Counted from the first letter of the stretch, positions 8,925 to 17,731 are shown. The stretch: DNA of 64,000 nt from Magnetococcales bacterium (GCA_015231375.1 JADGBT010000003.1:1-64000), one strand, 5' to 3'. Numbers and translations: made by a program. The notes: a model not told the origin generated them from the letters alone.

Positions 8925-10382
8925 ATGACTCTCTCACTATACAACTCCCTGGGCCGCCAAAAACAGCCCTTCGTGCCCCGTGTTCCCGGCCAGGTCGGGA
9001 TCTATGTCTGCGGCATCACCGCCTATGATTTCTGCCACATCGGGCACGCCCGGGTGATGGTCTCCTTCGATGTTTTGGTGCGTCATCTGCGCGCCAGCGG
9101 ACTGAAGGTGACCCATGTGTGCAATTTCACCGACATCGACGACAAGATCATCCGTCGGGCGATCCAGGAGGGGATCTCCATCGAGGCGTTGTCGAGCCGT
9201 TTCATCGACGCCTTTGACACCGACATGGCGGCGCTGGGGGTGACTCCCCCCGACATCCAACCCAAGGCCACGGAGCATCTGCCGGAGATGCGCGCCATGA
9301 TCCAGACCCTGATCGACAAGGGACTGGCTTACGAAAGCGGTGGCGATGTCTTTTACGCGGTGGACCGTTTCCCCGCCTATGGACTGCTTTCCGGCAAGCA
9401 CCTGGATGAACTGGAATCCGGAGCGCGGGTGGATGTGGACAGCCGCAAGCGCAATCCTTTGGATTTCGTCCTGTGGAAAGGGGCCAAGCCCGACGAGCCG
9501 CAATGGCCCTCCCCCTGGGGAGCGGGACGGCCCGGCTGGCATATCGAATGTTCGGCCATGGGGGTGAAGTATCTGGGAGAATCCTTCGATCTGCACGGCG
9601 GCGGACGGGATCTGATCTTTCCCCACCACGAAAACGAAATCGCCCAGACCCAGGGGGCCACCGGCAAGCCCTGGGTCACCTGCTGGCTGCACAACGGTTT
9701 CGTCAATGCGGTGGACGACGCGGGCAACCGGGAGAAAATGTCGAAGAGTCTCGACAATTTCCGCACCATCCGCGAACTGCTTACCGCTTGGCGCGGAGAG
9801 ACCATCCGCCTGTTTCTGCTCAACAGCCACTATCGGGCGCCCATGGATTTCTCCCTGGAACTGCTCGACGGCGCCCGGGCTGGACTGGGTCGGCTCTACG
9901 GTGCCTTGCGCGCTGCCGAAGGGATTTTAGGCACCCTGCCCGAGGCCTATCCTGTGGACTGGGAACACGAACGCCAGGAATACCCGCAAGGCCCTGGCGT
10001 CCGTTTCCGCGACGCCATGGACGACGACCTCAACACCCCCCAAGCCATCGCGGTGCTGTTCGAGCTGGCGAAGGGAATCAACCGTCTGGTCAGCGAAGGC
10101 GACTCTCCGAGCCAACGGCAGGAATTGACCCGTCATGTAGCCCTGCTGCGGGGGCTGGGGGGCATACTCGGACTATGCGGGGAAGTGCCGGAGGTCCACT
10201 TCCGTTTCAATCCCGAGGGGGGATGGAGCGATGCCGAAGTGGAAGCGTTGATCGCCCAACGCAACGAAGCGCGCCGCAACCGGGATTTCCAGACCGCAGA
10301 CCGCATCCGCGAGGAGTTGACCCAGGCCGGAATCGTCTTGGAAGACTCCCGCGATCACACCATCTGGAGGCGGGAAGCATGA
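8925..10382 (+). CDS. cysS: Cysteinyl-tRNA synthetase
   Basis: The 485-aa class I synthetase charges tRNA-Cys. The HIGH motif is at residues 38-41, and KMSKS at 271-275 lies in EKMSKSLDN. The zinc site that selects cysteine is present: Cys29, the Cys in WHIECSAMG, and the HHENE block. The anticodon-binding helical domain fills the last third. The ATG at 8925 begins the family's usual MTLSLYNS; an in-frame ATG at 8889 would add 12 unusual residues. The gene ends by ATGA overlap with rlmB, a common pairing in bacteria that couples charging and rRNA modification genes only by position. Confidence 0.96.
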   Translation: MTLSLYNSLGRQKQPFVPRVPGQVGIYVCGITAYDFCHIGHARVMVSFDVLVRHLRASGLKVTHVCNFTDIDDKIIRRAIQEGISIEALSSRFIDAFDTDMAALGVTPPDIQPKATEHLPEMRAMIQTLIDKGLAYESGGDVFYAVDRFPAYGLLSGKHLDELESGARVDVDSRKRNPLDFVLWKGAKPDEPQWPSPWGAGRPGWHIECSAMGVKYLGESFDLHGGGRDLIFPHHENEIAQTQGATGKPWVTCWLHNGFVNAVDDAGNREKMSKSLDNFRTIRELLTAWRGETIRLFLLNSHYRAPMDFSLELLDGARAGLGRLYGALRAAEGILGTLPEAYPVDWEHERQEYPQGPGVRFRDAMDDDLNTPQAIAVLFELAKGINRLVSEGDSPSQRQELTRHVALLRGLGGILGLCGEVPEVHFRFNPEGGWSDAEVEALIAQRNEARRNRDFQTADRIREELTQAGIVLEDSRDHTIWRREA

Positions 10383-11179
10383 GCGGCGAAGCGGAAGTGG
10401 TGTTCGGATTCAATCCGGTGCTGGCGGTGTTGAGCGACGACACCCGACCGGTGGAGAGTCTGATCCTGCTTCAGGGGGTGCGCAGCGGACGGTCGCGGGA
10501 GGTGGAACGGCTGGCCGGGGAACGGGGGGTGCGACCCAAATTCGTGGAGCGGGTCACTCTCGACCGCTTCACCGATGGCGGGGTCCATCAGGGGGTGGCG
10601 TTGCGGGTGGCGGTACGGGTTCAGCCCACCTGGGAGACGCTGCTGGATCGGCTGGAAGAACAGGGCGATCCAGTCTTGTTGCTGCTGGACGGGGTGGAGG
10701 ATCCGCGCAATCTGGGGGCCATTTTGCGTTCGGCGGAGGCTTTCGGGGTCACGGCGGTGGTTCTTCCCAAGGACCGTTCCGCGCCCTTGTCGTCGGTGGC
10801 GGTGAAGGCGTCCGCCGGGGCGGCCGCGCGGGTGGACACGATCCGGGTAACCAATCTGGCCCGGGCGATCCAGGAACTCCAGGATCGGGATGTGCGGGTG
10901 GTGGGTCTGGACGGAGACGCCCCAAACCGTCTGGATGGCGGACAGGAGGATTGGCAAGGCCCCATCGCCCTGGTGCTGGGCGGGGAAGGACGGGGATTGC
11001 GCCGTCTGACCCGCGAACGGTGCGATGCCGTGCTGGCCATTCCCATGAGCGGCGCGGTGGGGTCGTTCAACGTGGCCACGGCAGCGGCCATCGCCTTGTA
11101 CGAACTGCGTCGCCGCCGCCGGACCGCCGGAGATTTCCACCCGACGGCTGCGACGACGACGGGCAGGAATCACCCCTGA
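10379..11179 (+). CDS. rlmB: 23S rRNA (guanosine-2'-O)-methyltransferase, TrmH/RlmB family
   Basis: The 266-aa SpoU-family methyltransferase has an N-terminal substrate-binding domain (FGFNPVLAVL) and a C-terminal knotted SAM-binding domain. The three SpoU motifs are visible: DGVEDPRNLGAILRSAEAFG, LVLGGEGRGLRRL and IPMSGAVGSFNVATAAAIALYE. RlmB methylates the ribose of a conserved guanosine (G2251 in E. coli) in the peptidyl-transferase P loop. It starts within the cysS stop. The last 25 or so residues are basic and Thr-rich and extend beyond the fold. The 3' end overlaps the convergent rubredoxin-domain gene by 10 bp. Confidence 0.92.
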   Translation: MSGEAEVVFGFNPVLAVLSDDTRPVESLILLQGVRSGRSREVERLAGERGVRPKFVERVTLDRFTDGGVHQGVALRVAVRVQPTWETLLDRLEEQGDPVLLLLDGVEDPRNLGAILRSAEAFGVTAVVLPKDRSAPLSSVAVKASAGAAARVDTIRVTNLARAIQELQDRDVRVVGLDGDAPNRLDGGQEDWQGPIALVLGGEGRGLRRLTRERCDAVLAIPMSGAVGSFNVATAAAIALYELRRRRRTAGDFHPTAATTTGRNHP

Positions 11180-11601
11180 TCGAGCACGAACTGTCCCTTG
11201 CCCACATCACACTCCGGGCACTCCCAATCTTCCGGCAAATCCTGGAAACTGGTGGAGGGGCGAATGTTGCGCCGTGGCAGGCCGATGCGTTCGTCGTAGA
11301 TGAAATGGCACACCTTGCAGCGCCATTTGCGCATACCCGGTTGTTTTTTCATCGCCTTGCGGACCTGATCCACGATCTGGTTGCGCAACGACCCGTATTG
11401 CTGGGGAACCGCGACCTCGATCTCCTTGAGGCAGGCTTTGTAGTCGGCGGTCAACTGGTTTGAAGCCCGGATGATGGCCTCGGCCTCTGGGGTTTGGTTC
11501 TTGCTGGCCAGCAGGGAAGCGGCCTGCGGCGAAGCCAGCGAGGATTTCAATCCCAGATCGATGGCGCGGGCGATGAGGGTTTCAAGGAGCGGCGTCGTCA
11601 T
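11170..11601 (-). CDS. Rubredoxin-domain protein with N-terminal helical region
   Basis: The 143-aa protein ends in a rubredoxin-type iron site: Cys95-x2-Cys98 in CKVCHFIYDE and Cys128-x2-Cys131 in CPECDVGKGQF, with the family's DLPEDWECP in between. The first 90 residues are a predicted helical segment (MTTPLLETLIARAIDLGLK) with no domain that I recognise. Rubredoxins carry single electrons, often to oxidoreductases or for oxidative stress defence, but the partner is not visible here. It overlaps the convergent rlmB by 10 bp and is not obviously in an operon. The iron site is clear and the role is unknown. Confidence 0.8.
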   Translation of the reverse strand: MTTPLLETLIARAIDLGLKSSLASPQAASLLASKNQTPEAEAIIRASNQLTADYKACLKEIEVAVPQQYGSLRNQIVDQVRKAMKKQPGMRKWRCKVCHFIYDERIGLPRRNIRPSTSFQDLPEDWECPECDVGKGQFVLDQG

Positions 11602-11711
11602 TGTGAGGGCTACTCAAGGATGGACGTTGAATCCTGGGGGAAATGAAACCATGGATCTGACGGCATGAACGTATGGCGTCAGGCGTGACGAGTCACCGGA
11701 TTGTCATAAGT

Positions 11712-11758
11712 TCCAACAAAAGCAAAAGCCGGGCCAGCCGGAACAACCGGTTGCCCGG
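11712..11758 (-). terminator. Rho-independent terminator for the 173-aa gene
   Basis: A G+C-rich stem pairs CCGGGC (11729-11734) with GCCCGG (11753-11758), with further pairing of GCCGG and CCGG around a 5-nt loop. Read on the - strand it is followed by TTTTGCTTTTGTT (11715-11728). It lies about 60 bp after the stop of the unknown protein at 11818, in the only stretch between that gene and the rubredoxin-domain gene. Confidence 0.7.
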
Positions 11759-11817
11759 TCTCTCCTGCCGAGTGGTCCACCCCTGGGATCCACCCGGTCC
11801 GACCCCGGCCAGCCCGA

Positions 11818-12339
11818 TCAGGGCTGATATTCCATCAACAGTTCTCCCAGGCGCATGTTCAGGATTTTGGCCTGCTCTTTGTTCAGGACCGACCGGAAGG
11901 TGTTCAGACAATCCTTCTTGAAGAACTCCATCAAGGCCGGGAACATTTTGTAGTTGAGATTGGCGGTGATCTGAGAGAACTTGAGCAGACTTTCGTATTC
12001 GCGGAGGGAGATTTCGTATTCGGTCAGATCGTTGATTTTGCAGTCCATGTACTCGTAGAACTTCTCGACGAACACGAACTGTTCAAACGACTGGGGATCC
12101 TTGAGGATATCGTGTTTGACGTAGTTCCCGTTCACATCCTTGGAATCCCTGGAGACGACGAATTTTCCATACTCCAGCATCACGCTCTTGGTGCAGCCTT
12201 GTTCCACGTCGATGTCGATGACGATCTGTTCGGCCTTGATGCGATTGCAGAAACTCTCCTTACCATACAACTCCCGGACCACCGCCACCGTATTGTCGAA
12301 AACATCCTTTTCCTGTAGCTTCTTGCCAGCGCCATCCAT
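11818..12339 (-). CDS. Hypothetical protein, 173 aa
   Basis: I do not recognise a family. The sequence is acidic and rich in aromatic residues (for example EKFYEYMDCK and LNYKMFPALMEFF), has no signal peptide or membrane span, and looks like a soluble alpha/beta protein with a helical C-terminus. The frame is open up to 12450, but the ATG at 12339 has AGGGGA at good spacing and begins a plausible MDGAGKKLQEKD. It lies downstream of plsC on the same strand with a 120-bp gap and has its own terminator. Its base use is less G+C-rich than its neighbours, which may point to transfer or to an unusual amino-acid composition. Confidence 0.7.
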   Translation of the reverse strand: MDGAGKKLQEKDVFDNTVAVVRELYGKESFCNRIKAEQIVIDIDVEQGCTKSVMLEYGKFVVSRDSKDVNGNYVKHDILKDPQSFEQFVFVEKFYEYMDCKINDLTEYEISLREYESLLKFSQITANLNYKMFPALMEFFKKDCLNTFRSVLNKEQAKILNMRLGELLMEYQP

Positions 12340-12459
12340 GATCCGATCCCCTGTCACGAGTAGATTGAACACGGCCATCCGTGCGCACCCGACACCCTTC
12401 CCGACAGCCATGGCCCACATTGTAGCAGCAACGCCGTGGGAGTAAATCAAAAAACCGAC

Positions 12460-13209
12460 TCAACCGGATGAGGTTTCCAGCTCGGCGGTCATGGCCTCGA
12501 TGGTCGCCTCCACCCGGGCGACCAGCGCCTTGCGATCGGCGCGGCTCAACCCCTCCGTGGCAATCGGCGTGCCGATCCGCACCCGGATTTCGCCCGGTTT
12601 TTTCAGAAACGAGCGTCTGGGCCAGAAGGATCCGGCGTTGTGGGCCACCGGCACGATGGACGCCCCGGCGGCCAGGGCCAACGAAATCCCGCCCGGATGG
12701 TACTTGCCGGCCACGCCCGGCGCGGAACGGGTGCCTTCGGGAAAGATCAGCACCGCCACGCCCTGTTCCAGTTGATGTTTGCCGTGTTCGTGCAGACGGT
12801 GCAACGCCGCCACGCCCCGGCTGCGGTCGATGGCGATCTGCCCCGTGGCCCGCAAGGCCCAGCCGAACACCGGAATCCAGGTCAGGCTCTGCTTGAGCAC
12901 CTGGACACACGGCTCAAACAGCGACACAAACGCCAAGGTCTCCCAGGCGGACTGGTGCTTGGACACGATCACATACGGTGGAGCCGGCAGATTCTCCAGC
13001 CCCTCCACCCGCTCGCGCAGATCACAACTGACGGCCAGCAACCGACGGCAATACCGGGACCAATCCGCCGCCCAGCCCCGCCTGCGCTCCAGGGAGACCA
13101 GCGGCCATCCCAGGGAAATCAACAATCCGAAAACCAGGGTTCCGGCCACCAGCAACGCGAAAAAAAGTCCGGAACGGATCCATCCCTTGACAAGCTGCCA
13201 TCCCGACAT
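12460..13209 (-). CDS. plsC: 1-acyl-sn-glycerol-3-phosphate acyltransferase (PlsC family)
   Basis: The 249-aa membrane-bound acyltransferase makes phosphatidic acid from lysophosphatidic acid. A transmembrane segment spans about residues 13-32 (LFFALLVAGTLVFGLL). The catalytic motif is His85-x4-Glu90 (KHQSAWE), where many relatives have Asp instead of Glu, and the substrate motif FPEGTR is at 156-161. The length matches the family. It is divergent from rpoH with a roughly 110-bp gap that probably holds both promoters. No acyl-carrier-protein gene is nearby. Confidence 0.9.
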   Translation of the reverse strand: MSGWQLVKGWIRSGLFFALLVAGTLVFGLLISLGWPLVSLERRRGWAADWSRYCRRLLAVSCDLRERVEGLENLPAPPYVIVSKHQSAWETLAFVSLFEPCVQVLKQSLTWIPVFGWALRATGQIAIDRSRGVAALHRLHEHGKHQLEQGVAVLIFPEGTRSAPGVAGKYHPGGISLALAAGASIVPVAHNAGSFWPRRSFLKKPGEIRVRIGTPIATEGLSRADRKALVARVEATIEAMTAELETSSG

Positions 13210-13320
13210 GATAATACTCCATTGATGTCACACAAAAACTTTAAAAAAGCCCCGTTGCGGCCCCGTCATCCAACCCGCACACCGGTTCTTCAAGTCAATC
13301 TAACACGCTTTCGAGGTTGC

Positions 13321-14187
13321 ATGAAACCCACGATGGGATACGCCCTGGTTCCGGTCGCCGATCAAGGGGATTTGAATCGCTACCTGGGGGAGATCAACCA
13401 GTTTCCCCTGCTCACCCCGGAAGAAGAGTTCCAACTGGCGGTACGCTATCACGAACACGGGGATCTCCAGGCGGCTCACCGACTGGTCTCTTCCTATCTG
13501 CGTTATGTGGTCAAAATCGCCAAAGAGTATGTGGACTACGGACTCAGGCTGATGGATCTGGTCCAGGAAGGCTCTCTGGGACTGATGCAGGCGGTAAAGA
13601 AATTCAATCCCTACAAAGGATTCCGTCTGGCCACCTACGCCATCTGGTGGATTCGCGCCTCGATCCAGGAGTTCATTCTGCGCTCGTGGAGTCTGGTCAA
13701 AATTGGCACCACCGCCATGCAACGCAAACTGTTCTTCAGTCTGCGCCGCAACAAAATCTCCATCGAGCGCCTGGATCACGACGAAGCCTGTCTGCTGGGC
13801 CAGAAACTCGGAGCCAAAACCCGTGAAATCCTCGAAATGGACTGCCGCCTCGCCAACCGCGACGACTCTTTGAACCGCAGCACCTTGGATGATGGCGAAG
13901 AACTGCAAAACCTCATTCCCGACGCCCGCAGCAATCAAGAGGTCACCCTGCTGGCCGCCGAAACCGCCACCCTCAACCGTCGCGCCGCCGCCCAGGCCCT
14001 GCGGGTGCTCAACGAACGGGAACGGGCCATCATCTCCTGGCGCATACTCGACGACACCCCGCTGACCCTGGAAGAGATCGGTCGCAAGCTCGGCGTCTCC
14101 CGGGAACGGGTCAGACAACTCGAACAACGCGCCCTAGCCAAGATGCGTCAAGCCATTCTGCCCCTTCCAGCGCCTGTGCCGGTCTGA
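13321..14187 (+). CDS. rpoH: RNA polymerase heat-shock sigma factor, sigma-32
   Basis: The 288-aa protein is an RpoH-type sigma-70 factor directing RNA polymerase to heat-shock promoters. Region 2 (about residues 55-125) includes KEYVDYGLRLMDLVQEG and ATYAIWWIRASIQEFIL. The RpoH box, which separates it from RpoD and RpoS, reads QRKLFFSLRRNK at about 134. Region 4 helix-turn-helix is LTLEEIGRKLGVSRERVRQLE. The ATG at 13321 follows CGAGG. Its stop codon (TGA at 14185) is built from the first copy of the 22-bp tandem repeat downstream. No clear RNA thermometer was seen in the 110-bp leader. Confidence 0.93.
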   Translation: MKPTMGYALVPVADQGDLNRYLGEINQFPLLTPEEEFQLAVRYHEHGDLQAAHRLVSSYLRYVVKIAKEYVDYGLRLMDLVQEGSLGLMQAVKKFNPYKGFRLATYAIWWIRASIQEFILRSWSLVKIGTTAMQRKLFFSLRRNKISIERLDHDEACLLGQKLGAKTREILEMDCRLANRDDSLNRSTLDDGEELQNLIPDARSNQEVTLLAAETATLNRRAAAQALRVLNERERAIISWRILDDTPLTLEEIGRKLGVSRERVRQLEQRALAKMRQAILPLPAPVPV

Positions 14188-14500
14188 TTCCTTCCCGGCG
14201 CGAGTCCGGTTCCTTCCCGGCACAGGTCCGATTCCTTCCCGGCGCGGGTCCGGTTCCTTCCCGGCACGGGTCCGATTCCTTCCCGGCGCGGGTCCGATTC
14301 CTTCCCGGCACAGGTCCGGTTCCTTCCCGGCACAGGTCCGGTTCCTTCCCGGCACAGGTCCGGTTCCTTCCCGGCACAGGTCCGATTCCTTCCCGGCGCG
14401 GGTCCGATTCCTTCCCGGCGCGGGTCCGATTCCTTCCCGGCGCGGGTCTGATTCCTTCCCGGCGCGGGTCTGATTCCTTCCCGGCGCGGGTCTGATTCGT
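14182..14500. repeat. Tandem array of a 22-bp unit, 14 full copies plus a partial one
   Basis: The unit is GTCYGRTTCCTTCCCGGCRCRG (R and Y mark the varying bases). Fourteen head-to-tail copies run from 14182 to 14489, then a broken copy reads GTCTGATTCGTTCGG. Variants come in runs: copies 7-9 share GGTT with CACAG, 10-12 share GATT with CGCGG, and 13-14 have TCTGATT with CGCGG. This is the pattern of slippage or unequal exchange. There are no spacers. Each CCCGGCGCGGG can fold into a short stem. The array fills most of the gap between the convergent rpoH and mrcA, and the first copy contributes the rpoH stop codon. Confidence 0.95.
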
Positions 14501-14556
14501 TCGGATTTCCCTGCCCGCTTTTTCCTGCAATCCCGACCGTTTCACCACGCATCGAC

Positions 14557-14609
14557 CCATCCGGAAGCAATGCGGACCGCGTTAGCCGTGGCGCGTCGCT
14601 TCCGGATGG
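14557..14609. other. Long inverted repeat in the rpoH-mrcA gap
   Basis: CCATCCGGAAGC at 14557-14568 pairs perfectly with GCTTCCGGATGG at 14598-14609 around a 29-nt loop that has its own small stem (GCG-gac-CGC). It lies 18 bp past the mrcA stop and could protect or end that transcript, but there is no T-tract on either strand, so a rho-independent terminator is not supported. Confidence 0.5.
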
Positions 14610-14627
14610 ATGAAGGATGGATGATCC

Positions 14628-17564
14628 TCAATACAGCCCGCCGTCCATCTCCCCCTGACCCTGCCGCCCGCCACCGGGGGTGACGCCGCCACGCGGGGCG
14701 TTGCCGGCGCCACTGCTGCTGCCACCACTGCCCCAACGGCTCCCGCCGCCACCCGGAGACGGAGACGCAGGCGCCGCCGGAGCCGCGCTGCCATCCGCCG
14801 GTCCCCAACTGCGGGATGGCGGCGCATTGCCGTCAGCAGGAGCCGCCGGAGTCACGCCCCCCTCCTCGCCATCCGTGGTGGCCGCCCCTGACGCGGAAGA
14901 ACCGCCTTCACCCGCAGCCGGCTCTTCCGCCGTGGGGGTCAAAGGCTGCTGTCCAGGCTTGAAGGCCTCGAAAACCCGTTGACTGGTCTGCGGACCCGGA
15001 AGTTCACCGGTTTCCCCATCGATCTCCTCCAGCGAGATGCCCGGCGGCACGGCGAAATCGGTGATCGGCTGGCCCTGCAACGCCTCTTGCATGAAATCGA
15101 TCCAGATGGGCAGAGCGGCGGTGCCTCCGGTCTCGCCGAGCATGGAGAAATCATCCATGCCCACCCACACCCCGGCCACCAGAGAGGGCGACACGCCGAT
15201 GAACCAGGCATCCCGATAGTCGTTGGTGGTGCCAGTCTTGCCCGCGATGGGCCGGTTCAAAGACAACGCCTTGCGGGCGGTGCCATACTTGACCACCCCC
15301 TTCATCAGGCTGACCACCTGATAGACGCTGGCCGGATTGAGAGTCGGCTTGCCGAACTTGGGGGTATTGATGGATTCGCCGGGCTGGGGAATGATCCGTT
15401 CCGGCTCCTGATGACACAACAGACAATCCCCGCCCCCGTGGCGAAACACGGTACGACCGAAACGGTCCTGGACCCGCGCGATGTAGACCGGTTCCACCCG
15501 CTTGCCCCCGTTGGCGAAAACCGCGTAGGCCGCCGTCATCTTGAGGGGCGAAAAGCCCATGGAACCCAGAGACAACGACAGATCCTGTCGATCCGCAGGA
15601 ATCTCCAACCCGAAATTCTTCAGGTACGAGGCGATATAGGAAATGCCGATGCTTTTGGCCAAACGCACGGTCACCAGATTGCGGGAGTGGGTCAAGGCCA
15701 CCCGCAGCGTGGTGGGTCCGTAATATTTGCGCTCGTAGTTTTCCGGCTGCCACACCTTGGATTCACCGGTGTTGGGATCCCGGTAGGTGATGGGCAGCGG
15801 GCTGTCATCGACCCGATCCACCGGGGAATAGCCCTTGTCCATGGCGGCGGTGTAGATGAACGGCTTGAAGGAGGAACCGGGTTGACGCATGCTCTGGATG
15901 GCCCGGTTGAACTCACTGCGGGAGAAATCATACCCGCCGACCATGGCCAACACCTGACCGGTATGGGGATCCATGCACACCAGGGCGGCTTCGGCGTTGG
16001 GCTCCTGGGCCAGGGTATAGTGGGTGCGTTTGCCTTCCGGCGGTTCCACCAGAATCACATCGCCGGGCGTCAAAAGATCGGCGATCTTCTTGGGAGCCGG
16101 TCCCAGATCCCTGCCGTCCCTGTTCTCCTTGGCATCCTTGCGGCGGGGACGGGCCCATTTGATCCCCTCCATGGGCAACAAGGCCTCCTTGCCCGACGTG
16201 AGCAGCAGGTGGGCCGGTCCTTGTTTGGGGATATCGAGTACCAAGGCGTGAAGAAATCCACCAGCGGTGGGCTGGGTCTTTTCATGGCTTTTGAGCCAGG
16301 CGCCCCGCCCCTGAATCCCCACGTCGGCGATGTGGGCCACCGCCCCCCGATAACCGTGGCGACGGTCGTATTCCATCAAGCCCTTGCGCACCGCCTGCTG
16401 GGCCACCCGTTGCAGACGCGGATCCAGGGCGGTATGCACCTCCAGACCGCCGTTGAACAACTGATCGCTGCCCCACTCTTCCAGAATGGTCCGGCGCACG
16501 TGTTCCAGATAATACGGAGCGATCTGCTCCAAAGACTCCTTGGGCCGCACCAGATTCAGGGGGGCCTCGACGGCCTCGACGACCTCTTCGGCGGTGGCCA
16601 GACCCAACTCCACCATGCGGTTGAGCACCAGTTTCTGACGGGCGCGGGCTTTTTCCGGATCGCGCCACGGGCTGTAGTAGCTCGGGGCCTTGGGCAGACC
16701 CGCCAGCATGGCCATCTGACCCAGGGTCAACTCCGAGACATCCCGCGCGAAATAGGCGTGGGCCGCCGCCCCCATGCCATAGGCCCCGGCCCCCATGTAG
16801 ATCTGATTGAAATACAATTCGAGAATCTCGTCCTTGGTGAACCGTTTTTCGATCTGGAAGGAGAGAATGATCTCCTTGATCTTGCGTTCCATGCTCTTGA
16901 TGGAGGTGAGCAGAAAGGTGCGGGCCACCTGCTGGGTGATGGTGGAAGCCCCCTGGAGCTTGCGACCACCGGCCTTGAGATTGGTGACCGTGGCGCGGAT
17001 GATGCCGGTCATGTCGATGCCCGGGTGCTGATAGAAACGGGAATCCTCGATGGCCAGCAGGGCGTCGATCAGCCGTTGGGGCATCTCCGAACGGGGAATG
17101 AAAAGACGACGCTGGATATAGAACTCCCCCATCAACTGATAGTCGCGGGCATAGACGCGGGTGAGCAGATTGGGACGGTAATCCGCCAGGCTTTTCAGGG
17201 TGGGCAGCCCCTCGGAAAAGTGCTGATAGACCCCCCAGGCCACGCCGATTCCCACCAGAAGCATGAAAATACCCAGCAGGAACAATCGCCAGACCCAACG
17301 CCAAAAACCGCCGGAGGCACGTTTGGCAACAGGACGGACCGGCGGTTTGGGCTGCGGTTTGGGCTGCGGTCTGTCGAGAGGCGCGCGCTCCGGTTCCACG
17401 GAGCGCGGACTGTTGCGGGTCTCCGGTCGGGTCTCCGGCGGGACCGCCGCAGCGGACGCATCGAGGAACAGATCCGGCTCCCGAGACTCTTCGGGCAGGG
17501 AATCGAACAGATCCGGCTCGATGACATTCCGACCCGGATCATTTTTTTTGCGTACCGTACCCAT
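14628..17564 (-). CDS. mrcA: Penicillin-binding protein 1A (bifunctional transglycosylase/transpeptidase)
   Basis: The 978-aa inner-membrane enzyme polymerises and cross-links peptidoglycan. A long Pro-rich cytoplasmic tail (residues 1-85, with PQPKPQPKP) precedes one transmembrane helix (about 90-113). The GT51 glycosyltransferase domain follows, with catalytic Glu173 in AIEDSRFYQHPG. The transpeptidase has Ser564-x2-Lys567 (GSSFKPF), an SRN motif, and Lys776-Thr-Gly in AGKTGTTND. The roughly 100 residues at the C-terminus are Gly/Ser/Pro-rich, with many GGS runs, and have no domain. The insert between the GT and TP domains is the usual PBP1A OB-like region. It is divergent from pilM, with 167 bp between the genes, an arrangement often seen in proteobacteria. 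Confidence 0.95.
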   Translation of the reverse strand: MGTVRKKNDPGRNVIEPDLFDSLPEESREPDLFLDASAAAVPPETRPETRNSPRSVEPERAPLDRPQPKPQPKPPVRPVAKRASGGFWRWVWRLFLLGIFMLLVGIGVAWGVYQHFSEGLPTLKSLADYRPNLLTRVYARDYQLMGEFYIQRRLFIPRSEMPQRLIDALLAIEDSRFYQHPGIDMTGIIRATVTNLKAGGRKLQGASTITQQVARTFLLTSIKSMERKIKEIILSFQIEKRFTKDEILELYFNQIYMGAGAYGMGAAAHAYFARDVSELTLGQMAMLAGLPKAPSYYSPWRDPEKARARQKLVLNRMVELGLATAEEVVEAVEAPLNLVRPKESLEQIAPYYLEHVRRTILEEWGSDQLFNGGLEVHTALDPRLQRVAQQAVRKGLMEYDRRHGYRGAVAHIADVGIQGRGAWLKSHEKTQPTAGGFLHALVLDIPKQGPAHLLLTSGKEALLPMEGIKWARPRRKDAKENRDGRDLGPAPKKIADLLTPGDVILVEPPEGKRTHYTLAQEPNAEAALVCMDPHTGQVLAMVGGYDFSRSEFNRAIQSMRQPGSSFKPFIYTAAMDKGYSPVDRVDDSPLPITYRDPNTGESKVWQPENYERKYYGPTTLRVALTHSRNLVTVRLAKSIGISYIASYLKNFGLEIPADRQDLSLSLGSMGFSPLKMTAAYAVFANGGKRVEPVYIARVQDRFGRTVFRHGGGDCLLCHQEPERIIPQPGESINTPKFGKPTLNPASVYQVVSLMKGVVKYGTARKALSLNRPIAGKTGTTNDYRDAWFIGVSPSLVAGVWVGMDDFSMLGETGGTAALPIWIDFMQEALQGQPITDFAVPPGISLEEIDGETGELPGPQTSQRVFEAFKPGQQPLTPTAEEPAAGEGGSSASGAATTDGEEGGVTPAAPADGNAPPSRSWGPADGSAAPAAPASPSPGGGGSRWGSGGSSSGAGNAPRGGVTPGGGRQGQGEMDGGLY

Positions 17565-17629
17565 GGTGAATTCAGCCTTTCATGGTCGGATGAACGATAG
17601 GTAAAGACGGGACCGTGACAAAGGGTGCA

Positions 17630-17658
17630 TTGCCACTGAGCCTCTCTTCCATTAAAGT
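17630..17658 (+). promoter_or_regulatory. Candidate sigma-70 promoter for the pilM operon
   Basis: TTGCCA at 17630-17635 and TAAAGT at 17653-17658 are separated by 17 bp. They lie about 75 bp upstream of the pilM start, in the 167-bp gap divergent from mrcA. Both boxes differ from consensus, so this is only a candidate. Confidence 0.35.
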
Positions 17659-17731
17659 GATCCTGCTTTTTAGACGATTCATCACCATCCGTCCAGATTC
17701 CTCATGCCAAAAAACGGACCGAAAAAGCACC

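Noticed and set aside
14182-14500. A CRISPR array
   Set aside because: Repeats are directly adjacent with no spacers and no cas genes are nearby.
14111-14570. Three overlapping - strand frames with a 22-residue periodic peptide
   Set aside because: They arise because the 22-bp unit has no stop on that strand in any frame. There is no ribosome-binding site or homologue, and reading all three frames equally open is the mark of a simple repeat.
14979-17600. An 873-codon open frame on the + strand opposite mrcA
   Set aside because: It is rich in Gly/His/Gln with no domain and is fully contained in the PBP1A gene, whose motifs are certain.
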